From Monoplex corrugatus (lineage: Eukaryota > Mollusca > Gastropoda > Littorinimorpha > Ranellidae), in the NCBI GenBank assembly GCA_030674185.1, contig CM060312.1, forward strand, positions 948,492-1,012,491: 64,000 nt of DNA, in the 5' to 3' direction. The position numbers were made by a program, and so were the translations under genes. Shown in pieces: positions 1-13,313 of this stretch. The notes beneath the pieces were generated by a model, which searched no databases, was not told the DNA's origin, and saw only the letters and a program-made list of their open reading frames with translations. How positions within the stretch are numbered: the first letter of the stretch is position 1; each line of letters begins with the position of its first letter.

Positions 1-475
1 TTGTCCTTCCGCGCCTTCTTCCACACCTGGCACAGCGTAGACAACACTGATGTAATCTTCCACACTTGGTACAGCATACATAATACGGTGGTAATCTTCC
101 ACACCTAGTATACCATAGAAAATGGTGTGCACTTTCTGTACAGCTAGTTGGTTCTTCAGCCGATACAGTATACACCTGTATCAGCATAGACAATATTGTG
201 GTAATCTTCCACACTTGACACAGCATAGACATCTGTGGCAATCTTCCCACACCTGGTACAGCACAGACAATATTGTGGTAATCTTCCACACCTTGCACAG
301 CATAGACAAGACTGTGGTAATCTTCCACACCTGGTACAGCAAACCAGACTGTGGTAATCTTCCACACCTTGTACAGCATAGACAGACTGTGGTAATCTTC
401 CACACCTTGTACAGCATAGACAGACTGTGGTAATCTTCCACACCTTGTACAGCATAGACAGACTGTGGTAATCTT
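1..475. repeat. 38-bp minisatellite array, left part
   Basis: Tandem units of about 38 bp carrying the core TTCCACACCTTGTACAGC followed by a GACAGACTGTGG segment. Units at the left edge are diverged and become nearly identical towards 480. The array runs off the left edge. Open frames across it are repeat translation, not genes. Confidence 0.95.
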
Positions 476-920
476 CTACTGGTGAAAGGTCTTTCTCTTT
501 TCAAGCTCCATCGATGTGGAACAGACTGCCAGACTCTCTCAGACATTCAGATTATTTCTCTTCTTTCAAGTCTAAACTTAAAACCCATCTATTTTCTCAC
601 AACTAGTCAATGCTGCGTAGGGGTACCACCTATGTCATAGCCGTCTAAGCCTTGTTTTGACATACTGTTTCAGGGTGTGTTTTCTATTGCATGTGTTTGT
701 TGTATAATTGAACGTTGTGTGATTTGGTTTTGTAGCAATGCTTGAGATGAGTGAGTGTTGTGCTCTAGGATTTGTTGGTTTCTGTAGTGGTGGTATTCGT
801 AGTTGTTTGTGAGGTGTGTGGTTGTGTGTGTAGGAGAGGTGAATGCAGTATATTTTTGTAAAGCACTTAGAGAAATTATTTTGATTAAGCGCTATATAAG
901 AAGCCATTATTATTATTATA
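476..920 (+). mobile_element. 3' end of a non-LTR retrotransposon inserted in the 38-bp array
   Basis: A single-copy block interrupts the 38-bp array. Its first part translates in one frame to the end of a reverse-transcriptase polyprotein of the CR1/L2/Jockey type: a run with APSMWNRLPDSLRHS, then FKSKLKTHLF, then a stop. A 3' untranslated region of about 300 bp follows, ending in AAGCGCTATATAAGAAGCC and an (ATT)n tail. The array resumes at once, and the 7-bp string TAATCTT stands at both borders (469-475 and 919-925), a likely target-site duplication. The copy is strongly 5'-truncated. The exact clade cannot be fixed from this tail. Confidence 0.75.
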
Positions 921-1350
921 ATCTTCCACACCTAGTACAGCATAGACAGACTGTGGTAATCTTCCACACCTTGTACAGCATAGACAGACTGTGGTAATCT
1001 TCCACACCTTGTACAGCATAGACAGACTGTGGTAATCTTCCACACCTTGTACAGCATAGACAGACAGTGGTAATCTTCCACACCTTGTACAGCATAGACA
1101 GACAGTGGTAATCTTCCACACCTTGTACAGCATAGACAGACTGTGGTAATCTTCCACACCTTGTACAGCATAGACAGACTGTGGTAATCTTCCACACCTT
1201 GTACAGCATAGACAGACTGTGGTAATCTTCCACACCTTGTACAGCATAGACAGACTGTGGTAATCTTCCACACCTTGTACAGCATAGACAGACTGTGGTA
1301 ATCTTCCACACCTTTGTACAGCATAGACAGACTGTTGGTAATCTCCAACA
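921..1350. repeat. 38-bp minisatellite array, right part
   Basis: Continuation of the same 38-bp units beyond the LINE tail, about 11 nearly identical copies (core TTCCACACCTTGTACAGC). The last units, near 1330-1400, are degenerate and merge into CA-rich DNA. Confidence 0.95.
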
Positions 1351-1540
1351 ACCTTACAGAAACAGACAGTGAAACTTCCACACCTGTACAGCAAGACAGA
1401 CGTGTAACTCCACACAACATGCACAAACAACAACACACACACACACAAACACACCACACGCACACACTACACCACACACAGCAACACACACACACACACA
1501 CACACAACACACACACAACGCACACGCACACAAAACTAAA
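1351..1540. repeat. CA-rich microsatellite
   Basis: Degraded 38-bp units grade into interrupted (CA)n between about 1430 and 1535. No gene is seen. Confidence 0.85.
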
Positions 1541-2545
1541 GTGAGATGGCTGTCCACAATATTCAATACTATGATGATATATTATGTTGTCTGGAACAAA
1601 AGGATTAACTGAGGTAAGGTTGCTGTCCACAACATTAACGTGGTGATATTCTGTCTGTCTGTGAACAAAACATTTAACATGGTGATATTCTGTGCTGTCT
1701 GTGAACAAAACATTAGCATGGTGATATGTGTGCTGTCTGTGAACAAAACATTTAACATATACGGCTGCAACAAAACTTAAGTGAATGTGCTGCGTGACAA
1801 AATCATTCCGTACTTATGTGATATGTTGCTGTCTGTGAACAAAACATTTAACATGGTGATATTCTGTGCTGTCTGTGAACAAAACATTTAACATGGTGAT
1901 ATTTGTGCTGTCTGTGAACAAAACATTTAACATGGTGATATTCTGTGCGTCTGTGAACAAAACATTTAACATGGTGATATTGTGTGCTGTCTGTGAACAA
2001 AACATTTAACATGGTGATATTGTGTGCTGTCTGTGAACAAAACATTTAACATGGTGATATTCTGTGCTGTCTGCGAACAAAACATTTAACATGGTGATAT
2101 TCTGTGCTGTCTGTGAACAAAACATTTAACATGGTGATATTGTGTGCTGTCTGTGAACAAAACATTTAACATGGTGATATTGTGTGCCGTCTGTGAACAA
2201 AACATTTAACATGGTGATATTCTGTGCTGTCTGCGAACAAAACATTTAACATGGTGATATTCTGTGCGTCTGTGAACAAAACATTTAACATGGTGATATT
2301 GTGTGCTGTCTGTGAACAAAACATTTAACATGGTGATATTGGTGCCGTCTGTGAACAAAACATTTAACATGTGATATTGTGTGCTGTCTGTGAACAAAAC
2401 ATTTAACATGGTGATATTGTGTGCTGTCTGTGAACAAAACATTTAACATGGTGATATTCTGTGCCGTCTGTGAACAAAACATTTAACATGGTGATATTCT
2501 GTGCTGTCTGTGAACAAAACATTTAACATGGTGATATTCTGTGCC
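1541..2545. repeat. 40-bp minisatellite array
   Basis: About 23 units of about 40 bp with the core AACATTTAACATGGTGATAT followed by a TGTGCTGTCTGTGAAC segment. The first 250 bp are diverged, and the rest is homogeneous with single-base losses. It abuts LINE family B on the right. Confidence 0.95.
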
Positions 2546-3868
2546 GTCTGTGAACAAAAGATACACAAGGAAATAAGGAATAGGTGCAATGAAGCCAAGG
2601 AGGCGTTGCTGGAAACAAAATGCAAAGAAATAGAAGACCGACACGAAACAGCCCCGCAGTCTTTGTACAGAAACATTGAAGGAAATGCCCACAGGAGAAA
2701 GACGTGAACATCAACTGGTTGCTTAAAATCTAAAAATGGCACGCTTATTAAGGAAAAAGAAAAAATATTATATAAATGGGAAGAGTACATTTAAGACTTT
2801 TTGACGATGACAGAAACGAGAACATATTATAAAAAAGAATGTTGAAGGACCACTCATAATGAAAGATGAAGTCAGAGCAGCATTGAAAAAGATGAAACTG
2901 GGAATAGCCTCAGGACAGATGACATGATTGAGGCCCTAGAGGAATTTGGTACTGACAAAATAACAGTCCTCCTGAATGAAATTTATGACACTGGAAAAAT
3001 CCCTAAAAATATGTCAAAATTGCACTTTTCATTGCACTTCCAAAGAAAGTAGGGGTTATAGAAGGCGAACTCTATCGTACAATCAGCTTGATGAGTCATG
3101 TAACAAAATGTTTATTAAGAATAATCATGATGAGGACAAGGAACAGAATCAAAAGAGAACTAGCAGAAGAACATTGTGGATTTATCGATTTGAAGGGAAC
3201 GATTAATGCCATATACATCCTAAGAACTATCATAGGTCAATCGAGATGAATAAGGATTTATGTTTATGCTTTTTTGACTATACCAAAGCTTTTAATTGGT
3301 AAGACACGAAGAATTGATCAACCAAATAGAAAGGCTCAATGTTGATGGAAAAGATCTAAGAATAATCTGAAATATGTATCGGGAACAAACAGCTGCAATG
3401 AGAATAGAAAACTATGTAAGCTCTTTCCAAAACATCAAAAGAGGGATTAGACAATGATGGTTCTGTCACCAGATGTTTTCACTTTACAACGAAATCATCA
3501 TGAGAAACCTAGAAAAATACTCTGAATTAAGGGTTGGAGGAAAATGATAAATAATCCTCGTTACACAGATGACACCACGCAAGACAGTCTTGAAGGAGGC
3601 AGACACAAAATAAACATTAATGAAGAAGATTAGGAAGAGACAAACAATATCCATAGGACATTTATGAGGCAAGAAAAATTAGAGCACCTAGTCACAACAG
3701 GAAAGCTGGAGGGAAAAGAGCACCAGGTACACCCACAGAGAAAATATTGGACAGACTTATGCAGTGGATGAAGACAGAGAGGGTGGAAGATGTATTTGCA
3801 GCAACAAATGATTGATTTGTGCGGAGGGCCATGGTCGCCAACGCCATGCGGCAGGGCACGTGATGATG
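2546..3868 (+). mobile_element. Decayed endonuclease/reverse-transcriptase LINE (family B, copy 1)
   Basis: Three plus-strand frames carry pieces of one LINE polyprotein, broken by many stops and frameshifts. A linker comes first (IHKEIRNRCNEAKEALLE near 2560-2620), then the RT fingers (FIALPKK-like and TISLMSHVTK-like matches to the better copy at 27977-29262), a mutated palm, and a C-terminal segment with RKRQTISIGHL-like and VANAMRQGT-like ends. The 3' terminus ACGCCATGCGGCAGGGCAC followed by GATGATG is shared with the three other family B copies in this window. The palm YADD box has been lost (TDDT-like remnant near 3565). It is non-functional. The family resembles the RT often annotated as endonuclease-reverse transcriptase in molluscs and arthropods; the clade name is uncertain. 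Confidence 0.85.
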
Positions 3869-3928
<60 letters not shown>

Positions 3929-3935
3929 ATGATAT
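3869..3935. repeat. (GAT)n/(GCT)n trinucleotide tract at a LINE B tail
   Basis: Three GAT-type repeats, then about 13 CTG-type repeats, then several more GAT-type repeats. The tract starts exactly at the 3' terminus of LINE B, whose other copies end in plain GAT repeats. The CTG run therefore looks like a secondary expansion inside the retrotransposon tail. Polyglutamine and polyalanine frames across it are artefacts. Confidence 0.9.
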
Positions 3936-4032
3936 CGCAACAAATGACATCATCGACATGACTTGACCAGCTTATTTGTTTTGGATTCTGGCACCGTTAC
4001 CACATACAGCCAGCATGCCTGCTCTTTGATTT

Positions 4033-4035
<3 letters not shown>

Positions 4036-4098
<63 letters not shown>

Positions 4099-4219
4099 TG
4101 TGGTGTGTGTGTGGTGTGTGAGTGTGTGTGTGTGTGAGTGTGTGTGTGGTGAGTGTGTGAGTGTGTGTGGTGTGTGATGTGAGTGTGTGGTGTGTGTGTG
4201 TGTGAGTGTGTGTGTGTGT

Positions 4220-4285
<66 letters not shown>
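4036..4285. repeat. (GT)n microsatellite, about 250 bp
   Basis: Long (GT)n with short GTGAGTG and GTGGTG interruptions in the middle. The flanks (3936-4035 and 4286-4435) are single-copy and show no gene. Confidence 0.97.
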
Positions 4286-4435
4286 TATTTTTGATAAGCA
4301 AAAGGACCGACATTATTTACTGACATCTGTACCTACGCTACCTAATGAACACTCTACGCACACCGACCCCCACCCCCATCCCCCACTTCTCCCTTGTTTA
4401 TGAGACCACTACTACGTCACTCAAAACACAGTGCC

Positions 4436-6240
4436 TATAACTGACGGACCGAAAGATCTGATATTTTCCGTTATGTCAGTATCCATAAGTGATGGACATA
4501 AAGAGTAGTTATTTTCCGTCATACCAGTATCCATAGCTGACATAAAGATCTGTCATTTTCTGTCGTCCAGTATCCATAGCTGACATAAAGATCTGTCATT
4601 TTCTGTCGTACCAGTATCCATAGCTGACATAAAGATCTGTCATTTTCTGTCGTACCAGTATCCACAGCTGACATAAAGATCTGTCATTTTCTGTCGTACC
4701 AGTATCCATAGCTGACATAAAGATCTGTCATTTTCTGTCGTACCAGTATCCATAGCTGACATAAAGATCTGTCATTTTCTGTCACCAGTATCCATAGCTG
4801 ACATAAAGATCTGTCATTTTCTGTCTGACCAGTATCCATAGCTGACATGAAGATCTGTCATTTCTGTCGTACCAGTATCTATAGCTGACATAAAGATCTG
4901 TAATTTTCTGTCGTACCAGTATCCATAGCTGACATAAAGATCTGTCATTTTCTGTCGTACCAGTATCCATAGCTGACATAAAGATCTGTCATTTTCTGTC
5001 GTACCAGTATCCATAGCTGACATAAAGATCTGTAATTGTCTGTCTGCCAGTATCCATAGCTGACATAAAGATCTGTCTTTTCTGTCTGCCAGTATCCATA
5101 GCTGACATAAGACTGTATTTTCTGTCGTACCAGTATCCATAGCTACATAAAGATCTGTAATTTCTGTCGTACCAGTATCCATAGCTGACATAAAGATCTG
5201 TCATTTTCTGTCGTACCAGTATCCATAGCTGACATAAAGATCTGTCATTTTCTGTCGTACCAGTATCCATAGCTGACATAAAGATCTGTAATTTCTGTCG
5301 TACCAGTATCCATAGCTGACATAAAGATCTGTCATTTTCTGTCATGCCAGTATCCATAGCTGACATAAAGATCTGTCATTTTCTGTCTGCCAGTATCCAT
5401 AGCTGACATGAAGATCTGTAATTGTCTGTCGTACCAGTATCTATAGCTAACATAAAGATCTGTAATTTTCTGTCGTACCAGTATCCATAGCTGACATAAA
5501 GATCTGTCATTTTCTGTCGTACCAGTATCCATAGCTGACATAAAGATCTGTCATTTTCTGTCGTACCAGTATCCATAGCTGACATAAAGATCTGTAATTG
5601 TCTGTCGTGCCAGTATCCATAGCTGACATAAAGATCTGTCTTCTTCTGTCGTGCCAGTATCCATAGCTGACATAAAGAGCTGTCATTTTCTGTCGTGCCA
5701 GTATCCATAGCTGACATAAAGATCTGTAATTGTCTGTCGTACCAGTATCCATAGCTGACATAAAGATCTGTCATTTTCTGTCGTACCAGTATCCATAGCT
5801 GACATAAAGATCTGTCATTTTCTGTCGTGCCAGTATCCATAGCTGACATAAAGATCTGTCATTTTCTGTTGTACCAGTATCCATAGCTGACATAAAGATC
5901 TGTCATTTTCTGTCGTGCCAGTATCCACAGCTGATATAAAGATCTGTCATTTTCTGTCGTGCCAGTATCCATAGCTGACATAAAGATCTGTCATTTTCTG
6001 TCGTGCCAGTATCCACAGCTGACATAAAGATCTGTCATTTTCTGTCGTGCCAGTATCCATAGCTGACATAAAGATCTGTCATTTTCTGTCGTGCCAGTAT
6101 CCATAGCTGAGATAAAGATCTGTCATTTTCTGTCGTACCAGTATCCATAGCTGACATAAAGATCTGTCATTTTCTGTCGTGCCAGTATCCATAGCTGACA
6201 TAAAAAGCTGTCATTTTCTGTCGTGCCAATACTCACAAGT
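4436..6240. repeat. 44-bp minisatellite array, about 41 units
   Basis: Homogeneous 44-bp units with the cores CCAGTATCCATAGCTGACAT and AAAGATCTGTCATTTTCTGT. Each unit holds a BglII-type AGATCT palindrome. The ends are diverged. The minus-strand frames of repeated MSAMDTGTTEN-type peptide are repeat translation. Confidence 0.96.
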
Positions 6241-6647
6241 GACTGACAAAAAGATCTGTTATTTCCGTCATGCCATTATCCATAGCTGAACAACATACAG
6301 ATATTTTATATTCAGTCAAACCAGTGTGTTTGTTAGGTAAAGTCAGTGTAAAAGAAATCAAACCAGTCATCCATAGCTGACCGACACAGATATTTTATTT
6401 TCGGTCAAGTCAGTGTGTTTGTTAGGTAAAGTCAGTGTAAAAGAAATCAAAACCAATGCCACATTCAGTCAATGACTCAGAGAGAATCAACACATAAATC
6501 GGAGACCATTCCTCCATAAAACAGTCCACTACTTCAACAGTTTTATTTGCAAGCTGCTTCGTCCATTTATTTCATTCCAATAATCACCTCAGAAAATAGT
6601 CCACCACTTGAACAAGTCATTTTGCTAACGGCGCCAACCATTTATTT
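6241..6647. repeat. Diverged array edge with a 90-bp duplication, then single-copy DNA
   Basis: Two direct copies, about 90 bp apart, of a segment containing GTTAGGTAAAGTCAGTGTAA (6299-6362 and 6389-6453) follow the 44-bp array. From 6455 to 6647 the sequence is single-copy and shows no gene. Confidence 0.7.
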
Positions 6648-7617
6648 ACTGAGTGTTACTCGGACATTAAGAACTGGATGACACACAATAAACTTCAGCT
6701 TAATGACGACAAGACAGAAGCTATCCTCATTGGCACCCGTCAGAAACTTTCTCAGCTGCCTCCTCTTTCTCTCCCATTATGTAACACATCAGTCCCAATT
6801 TCTCTAAAAAACCTTGGTGTCTGCATTGACTCTACCCTCTCCATGAACAACTTTGTTTCTCAAACTGCCAGATCTTGCTACTATCATCTCCATCGTATAA
6901 GGCTGATCAGGAAGTATCTCTCTGTCGAAACAACTGCAAAACTCGTTCTCTCCTTCATAATGTCTCGCATTGACTATTGCAATTCACTCCTGTCTGGTCT
7001 TCCTGCCTCCACCATTCACATCCTACAGCGCATTCAAAACAATGCTGTACGCCTTGTACTCAAAAAGAAAAAAGCTGACCACATATCTCCTCTCCTGGCA
7101 CAACTTCACTGGCTCCCTGTATCAAAGCGCATACAGTACAAACTAGACACCATGTGCTACAAAAGCCTCAATAACGCAGCCCCGATTACCTGTCAAGCCT
7201 ACTTGAGATCTATATTCCCTCCGCTCTGCCTCCGATCCTCTGACTTTTCGCTTTCCACGCACTAAGCTCAATACCTATGGTCCACGAGCCTTCTCTGTTT
7301 CTGGTCCACTCTCCTGGAACAAACTTCCTCTCTCAGTCCGTCAGCAACCTACTTTTGTCTCCTTCAAGTCCGCTCTCAAAACCCACCTTTTCTCCTCTGC
7401 ATAAAATCCTAACCTCACTCAACCCCCCCCCCCCCCCCCCTCTGCAGCCTGTCTCCGCTCGGAGGGGAATCACATGGTTATAATATATAATTGTATATGC
7501 TATGCTCTCTATAATTTTCCATTGCTTTTATTCTTGCTTTTATTGCTTTTATTGCTTTTATTCTTTCTCCCCATTTATAGCCATGCGTGTTGTGTGTGTG
7601 TGTGTGTGTGTGTGTGG

Positions 7618-7649
<32 letters not shown>

Positions 7650-7733
7650 TGTGTCTGCTTCAGCGCTTAGATTTGATTTTATCAAGATTTTGCGCTATAT
7701 AAATATTGTAATTATTATTATTATTATTATTTC
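6648..7733 (+). mobile_element. 5'-truncated LINE (family A, copy 1), RT C-terminal region
   Basis: The plus strand encodes the end of a CR1/L2/Jockey-type reverse transcriptase: LQLNDDKTEAILIGTRQK, then KNLGVCIDSTLSMNNFV, then SRIDYCNSLLSGLPAS, then HWLPVSKRIQYKLD. It lacks the catalytic palm and starts abruptly at the codons for ECYSDIKNW. A 6-base in-frame deletion removes residues before KNLG, and a base loss plus a small deletion after NNAAP shifts the frame, so it is dead. The 3' untranslated region has a poly-C run (7424-7440), (GT)n/(GTGC)n, and ends in TGCGCTATATAAATATTGTA and (ATT)n. Copies 2 and 3 lie at 11976-13313 and 26546-27630. Confidence 0.88.
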
Positions 7734-7859
7734 ATACCAATTCACAATCCAAACATCTGGCTGGCTAGTTCAACAATTTACTTGATAATTCAATCATCTG
7801 TTTATTCATCCCAGTACTTTACCTATAAATCAAACCGCCTTCACGTGTCATCATTACCA

Positions 7860-9870
7860 CCACACTGAACAGCACCACCATCATCTTTGCCACTGACACC
7901 ACCATCATCTTTGCCATTAACACCACCATCATCTTTGCCACAAACACCACCACCATCTTAGCCACAAACACCACCATCATCTTTGCCACAAACACCACCA
8001 CCACCATCTTTACCACAAACACCACCACCATCTTTGCCACAAACATCACCATCATCTTTGCCACAAACACCACCATCATCTTTGCCACTGACACCACCAT
8101 CATCTTTGCCACTAGCACCACCATCTTCCTTGCCACTAACACCACCATCATCTTTGCCACTAACACCACCATCATCTTTGCCACTAACACCACCATCTTC
8201 TTTGCACTAACACCACCATCATCTTTGCCACTAACACCATCATCATCTTTGCCACTAACACTACCATCATCTTTGCCACTAACACCACCATCTTCTTTGC
8301 ACTAACACCACCATCTTCTTTGCCACTAACACCATCATCATCTTTGCCACTAAACACCACCATCATCTTTGCCACTAACACCACCATCTTCTTTGCTACT
8401 AACACCACCATCTTCTTTGCCACTAACACCACCATCATCTTTGCCATTAACACCACCATCATCTTTGCCATAAACACCACCATCATCTTTGCCACTAACA
8501 CCGTCATCTTAGTCACTAACACCACCATCATCTTTGCCATAAACACCACCATCATCTTTGCCACTAATACCACCACAAGCTTTGCCACTAACACCACCAT
8601 CATCTTTGCCACTAACACCACCACCATCTTTGCAATTAACACCACCACCATCTTAGTCACTAACACCACCATCATCTTTGCCATTAACACCACCACCATC
8701 TTTGCCAATAACACCACCATCTTCTTTGCCACTAACACCACCATCTTCTTTGCCAGTAACACCACCATCATCTTTGCCACTAACACCACCATCATCTTTG
8801 CCACTAACACCACCATCATCTTTGCCATTAACACCACCATCATCTTTGCCACTAACACCACCATCATTTTTGAAATAAACACCACCATCATATTTGCCAC
8901 TAACACCACCATCATCTTTGCCATTAACACCACCATCATCTTTGCCACTAACACCACCACCATCTTTGCAATTAACACCACCACCATCTTAGTCACTAAC
9001 ACCACCATCATCTTTGCCATTAACACCACCACCATCTTTGCCACTAACACCACCATCTTCTTTGCCATTAACACCACCATTTCTTTGCCAGTAACACCAC
9101 CATCATCTTTGCCATTAACACCACCATCATCTTTGCCACTAACACCACCATCATCTTTGCCATTAACACCACCATCATCTTTGCCACTAACACCACCATC
9201 ATTTTTAAATAAACACCACCATCATATTTGCCACTAACACCACCATCATCTTTGCCATTAACACCACCATCATCTTTGCCACTAACACCACCACCATCTT
9301 TGCCACTAACACCACCACCATCTTAGTCACTAACACCACCGTCATCTTTGCCACTAACACCACCGTCATCTTTGCCATTAACACCACCATCATCTTTGCC
9401 ATTAACACCACCATTATCTTTGCCATTAACACCACCACCATCTTTGCCACTAACACCACCATCATCTTTGCCACTAACACCACCACCATCTTTGCCACTA
9501 ACACCACCATCATCTTTGCCACTAACACCACCATCATCTTGCCACTAACACCACCCGTCATCTTTGCCATTCACACCACTATCATCTTTGCCATTTAACA
9601 TCACCGTCATCTTTGCCATTACACCACCATCATCTTTGCCACTAAAACCACCATCATCTCTGCCATTAACACCACCGTCCATCTTGCCATTAACACCACC
9701 GTCATCTTTGCCATTAACACCACCATCATCTTTGCCACTAACACCACCATCATCTTTGCCACTAACACCACCATCATCTTTGCCACTAACACCTCTGTCA
9801 TCTTTGCCATTCACACCACTATCATCTTTGCCATTAACACCACCATCATCTTTGCCACTAACACCACCAC
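7860..9870. repeat. 24-bp minisatellite array (CACCACCATCATCTTTGCCA core)
   Basis: About 83 units of 24 bp: three-base CAC/ATC repeats joined to TTTGCCACTAA or TTTGCCATTAA. Because 24 bp is eight codons, several frames stay open for hundreds of residues on both strands (PLTPPSSL, NTTIIFAT and KMMVVLVA octapeptides). Frame integrity is lost at scattered single-base deletions, and no start context, domain or splice structure supports coding. Confidence 0.95.
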
Positions 9871-10928
9871 CACCACCACCACTACCACCACCACTAGTAT
9901 CGTTATCAACAACAACAAAACCAGCACCACCACTGTTATCACCACCACTATTTTGTTAATCATTATCATCATCACCGCCATCATCATAAACGCCACTATC
10001 TTAACTACTATCATGTTGATCGCCTTCACCACCACCACACCACCACCACCACCACCGCTATCACCATCATCATTATCATCATCATCACAATTGTGACTAT
10101 ACTCATCATCGCCACAACAATCTTCAGAGCCACCACCACTACCACCACCACCACCATCATCATCACCACCACCATCATCATCACTATCACCACACCATCA
10201 TCATCACCACCACCATCATCATCACTATCACCACTATCATCATGATCACCACCACCACCATCATCATCATCATCACCACCACCATCATCATCATAAGTTC
10301 TACTATACGCATCACGACCATGATCACTATTACCTCCATCATGGTCACCACCACCACCATAAATATAAGTACCACTCTAGTCATCAGCACCACCACCACC
10401 ACCACCACCATAAATATAAGTACCACTTATCATCATCACCACCACCACACCACCACCACCACCATAAATATAAGTACCACTCTAGTCATCAGCACCACCA
10501 CCACACCACCACCACCACCATAAATATAAGTACCACTCTAGTCATCAGCACCACCACCACACCACCACCACCACCATAAATATAAGTACCACTCTACTCA
10601 TCATCACCACCACCACACACCACCACCACCATAAATATAAGTACCACTCTAGTCATCAGCACCACCACCACACCACCACCACCACATAATATAAGTACCA
10701 CTCTACTCATCATCACCACACACCACCACCATAAACATAAGTACCACTATACTCATCAGCACCACCACACCACCACCACCACCACCATAAATATAAGTAC
10801 CACTCTACTCATCAGTATCACCACCCCACCACCCACCACCACCATCATTATCATCAGTACCACCACTACCACCACCACCATCATCATCATCATCACCACC
10901 ACACCACCGCCACCATCAATATCATCAC

Positions 10929-10963
<35 letters not shown>

Positions 10964-11975
10964 CCACCATCACTACCACACCATCATTATCATCACCATC
11001 ATCATCATCATCATCATCATCACCATTATCACCACCACCATCAATATCATCAGTACCATCACCACCACCACCACCACTACCATCATCATCATCACCATCA
11101 CCACCACCATCACCCTCACCATCAATATAAGTACCACTTTACTCATCAGTACGATCACCACACCACCACCACCATCAATATCATCAGTACCATCACCACC
11201 ACCACCACCACCACCATCATCATCACCATCATCACCACCACCATCACCCTCACCATCAATAGAAGTACCACTGTACTCATCAGTACCACCACCACCACCA
11301 CCACCACCATCACCATCATTACCATACCACTACCACCATCAATATAAGTACCACTATACTCATGAGTACCATCACCACACCACCACCATCATCAATATCA
11401 TCAGTACCATCACCAGCACCAGCACCACCATCAATATCATCAGTACCACCACCACACCACCATCACCACCACCACCATCAATATAAGTACCACTATACTC
11501 ATCAGTCCCACCACCACCACACCACCACCACCACCACATTATCATCAGTACCATCACCACGCCACCACCACCACCATCATCATCATTATCATCGTCACAA
11601 CCACCATCACCATCATCATCAATATAAGTACCACTATACTCAACAGTATCACCACTACCACCATCATTACCACACCACCACTATCACTATACTCATCAGT
11701 ATCACCACCACACCACCACCATCAATATCATCATCACCACCACCACCATCACCACCATCATCATCATCATCATCATCATCACCACCACCACCATGAATAT
11801 AAGTATCACTATACTCATCAGTACCACCACCACACCAACAACACCATCATTATCATCAGTACCATCACCATCACCACCATCACCATCATCATCATCATCA
11901 TCACCACCACCACCACCATCATTATCATCAGTACCATCACCACCCCCACTATCAATATAAGTATCACTGTACTCA
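9871..11975. repeat. Degenerate CAC/ATC trinucleotide repeats with 45-bp higher-order units
   Basis: CAC and ATC repeats are interspersed, between about 10360 and 10810 and again near 11130 to 11970, with units containing ATAAATATAAGTACCACTCT and TCATCAGCACCAC. The right edge meets the (ATT)n tail of LINE A copy 2. No gene is seen. Confidence 0.92.
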
Positions 11976-12107
11976 TTAGTAATAATAATAATTAATAATA
12001 ATTACAATATTTATATAGCGCAAAATCTTGATAAAATCAAATCTAAGCGCTGAAGCAGACACACACGCAGGCACGCACGCTCGCACACACACGCACGCAC
12101 ACATACA

Positions 12108-12148
<41 letters not shown>

Positions 12149-13313
12149 CACACGCATGGCTATAAATGGGGAGAAAGAATAAAAGCAATAAAAGCAAGAA
12201 TAAAAGCAATGGAAAATTATAGAGAGCATAGCATACAATTATATATTATAACCATGTGATTCCCTCCGAGCGGAGACAGGCTGCAGAGGGGAGGGTTGAG
12301 TGAGGTTAGGATTTTATGCAGGAGAGAAAAGGTGAGTTTTGAGAGCGGACTTGAAGGAGACAAAAGTAGGTTGCTGACGGACTGAGAGAGGAAGTTTGTT
12401 CCAGGAGAGTGGACCAGAAACAGAGAAGGCTCGTGGACCATAGGTATTGAGCTTAGTGCGTGGAAAGCGAAGAGTCAGAGGATCAGAGGCAGAGCGGAGG
12501 GTACGTGAGGGAACATAGATCTCAAGTAGGCTTGACAGGTAATCGGGGGCTGCGTTATTGAGGCTTTTGTAGCACATGGTGTCTAGTTTGTACTGTATGC
12601 GCTTTGATACAGGGAGCCAGTGAAGTTGTGCCAGGAGAGGAGATATGTGGTCAGCTTTTTTCTTTTTGAGTACAAGGCGTGCAGCATTGTTTTGAATGCG
12701 CTGTAGGATGTGAATGGTGGAGGCAGGAAGACCAGACAGGAGTGAATTGCAATAGTCAATGCGAGACATTATGAAGGAGAGAACGAGTTTTGCAGTTGTT
12801 TCGACAGAGAGATACTTCCTGATCAGCTTTATACGATGGAGATGATAGTAGCAGGATCTGGCAGTTTGAGAAACAAAGTTGTTCATGGAGAGGGTAGAGT
12901 CAATGCAGACACCAAGGTTTTTAGCTGAATCAGAAATTGGGACTGATGTGTTACATAATGGGAGAGAAAGAGGAGGCAGCTGAGAAAGTTTCTGACGGGT
13001 GCCAATGAGGATAGCTTCTGTTTTGTCGTCATTAAGCTGAAGTCTATTGTGTGTCATCCAGTTCTTAATGTCCGAGTAACACTCAGTGGTGCGAGTCAAC
13101 AGGCGCTGTATATTATCAGGTGAGTCACTGTCTTGAAGTTGGGTGTCATCAGCATAGAAGTGGTGTTTTATAGAATGGGAGTTGGTGATGGTGGACAGGG
13201 GGGAGGTGTAAAGAGTGAAAAGAACAGGGCCAAGGACAGATCCTTGTGGAACACCACAGGTCAGGTATGCAGGTTGAGAGTAAGTGCCATTGATGAGAAC
13301 GGTTTGTTTTATA
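11976..13313 (-). mobile_element. LINE family A, copy 2: longest copy, with RT palm
   Basis: Read on the minus strand, this copy is open from 13313 to a stop at 12314 (about 330 codons). It starts inside the RT domain with TYSQPAYLTCGVPQGSVLGP (the GVPQGS box), then HHFYADDTQLQ (the YADD catalytic box), then NLGVCIDSTLSMNNFV, SRIDYCNSLLSGLP, HWLPVSKRIQYKLD and a final FVSFKSALKTHLFSPA before the stop. It is truncated at the 5' side, lacking endonuclease and RT fingers, so it cannot move by itself. The 3' untranslated region and (ATT)n tail match copies 1 and 3. It is the only family A copy on the minus strand, and the CAC array next to its 5' end is also reversed, which suggests a local inversion. 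Confidence 0.92.

Noticed and set aside
3869..3910. CAG/CTG expansion as a polyglutamine gene
   Set aside because: It lies at the 3' tail of a dead LINE, without a surrounding gene.
4032..4313. Histidine/threonine-rich and cysteine/valine-rich frames
   Set aside because: Translation of (GT)n/(AC)n; the same applies to 25611-26476.
8184..9570. Open frames of 120 to 305 residues on both strands
   Set aside because: Pure translation of a 24-bp repeat; identical octapeptides, no domain, no splice or start context.
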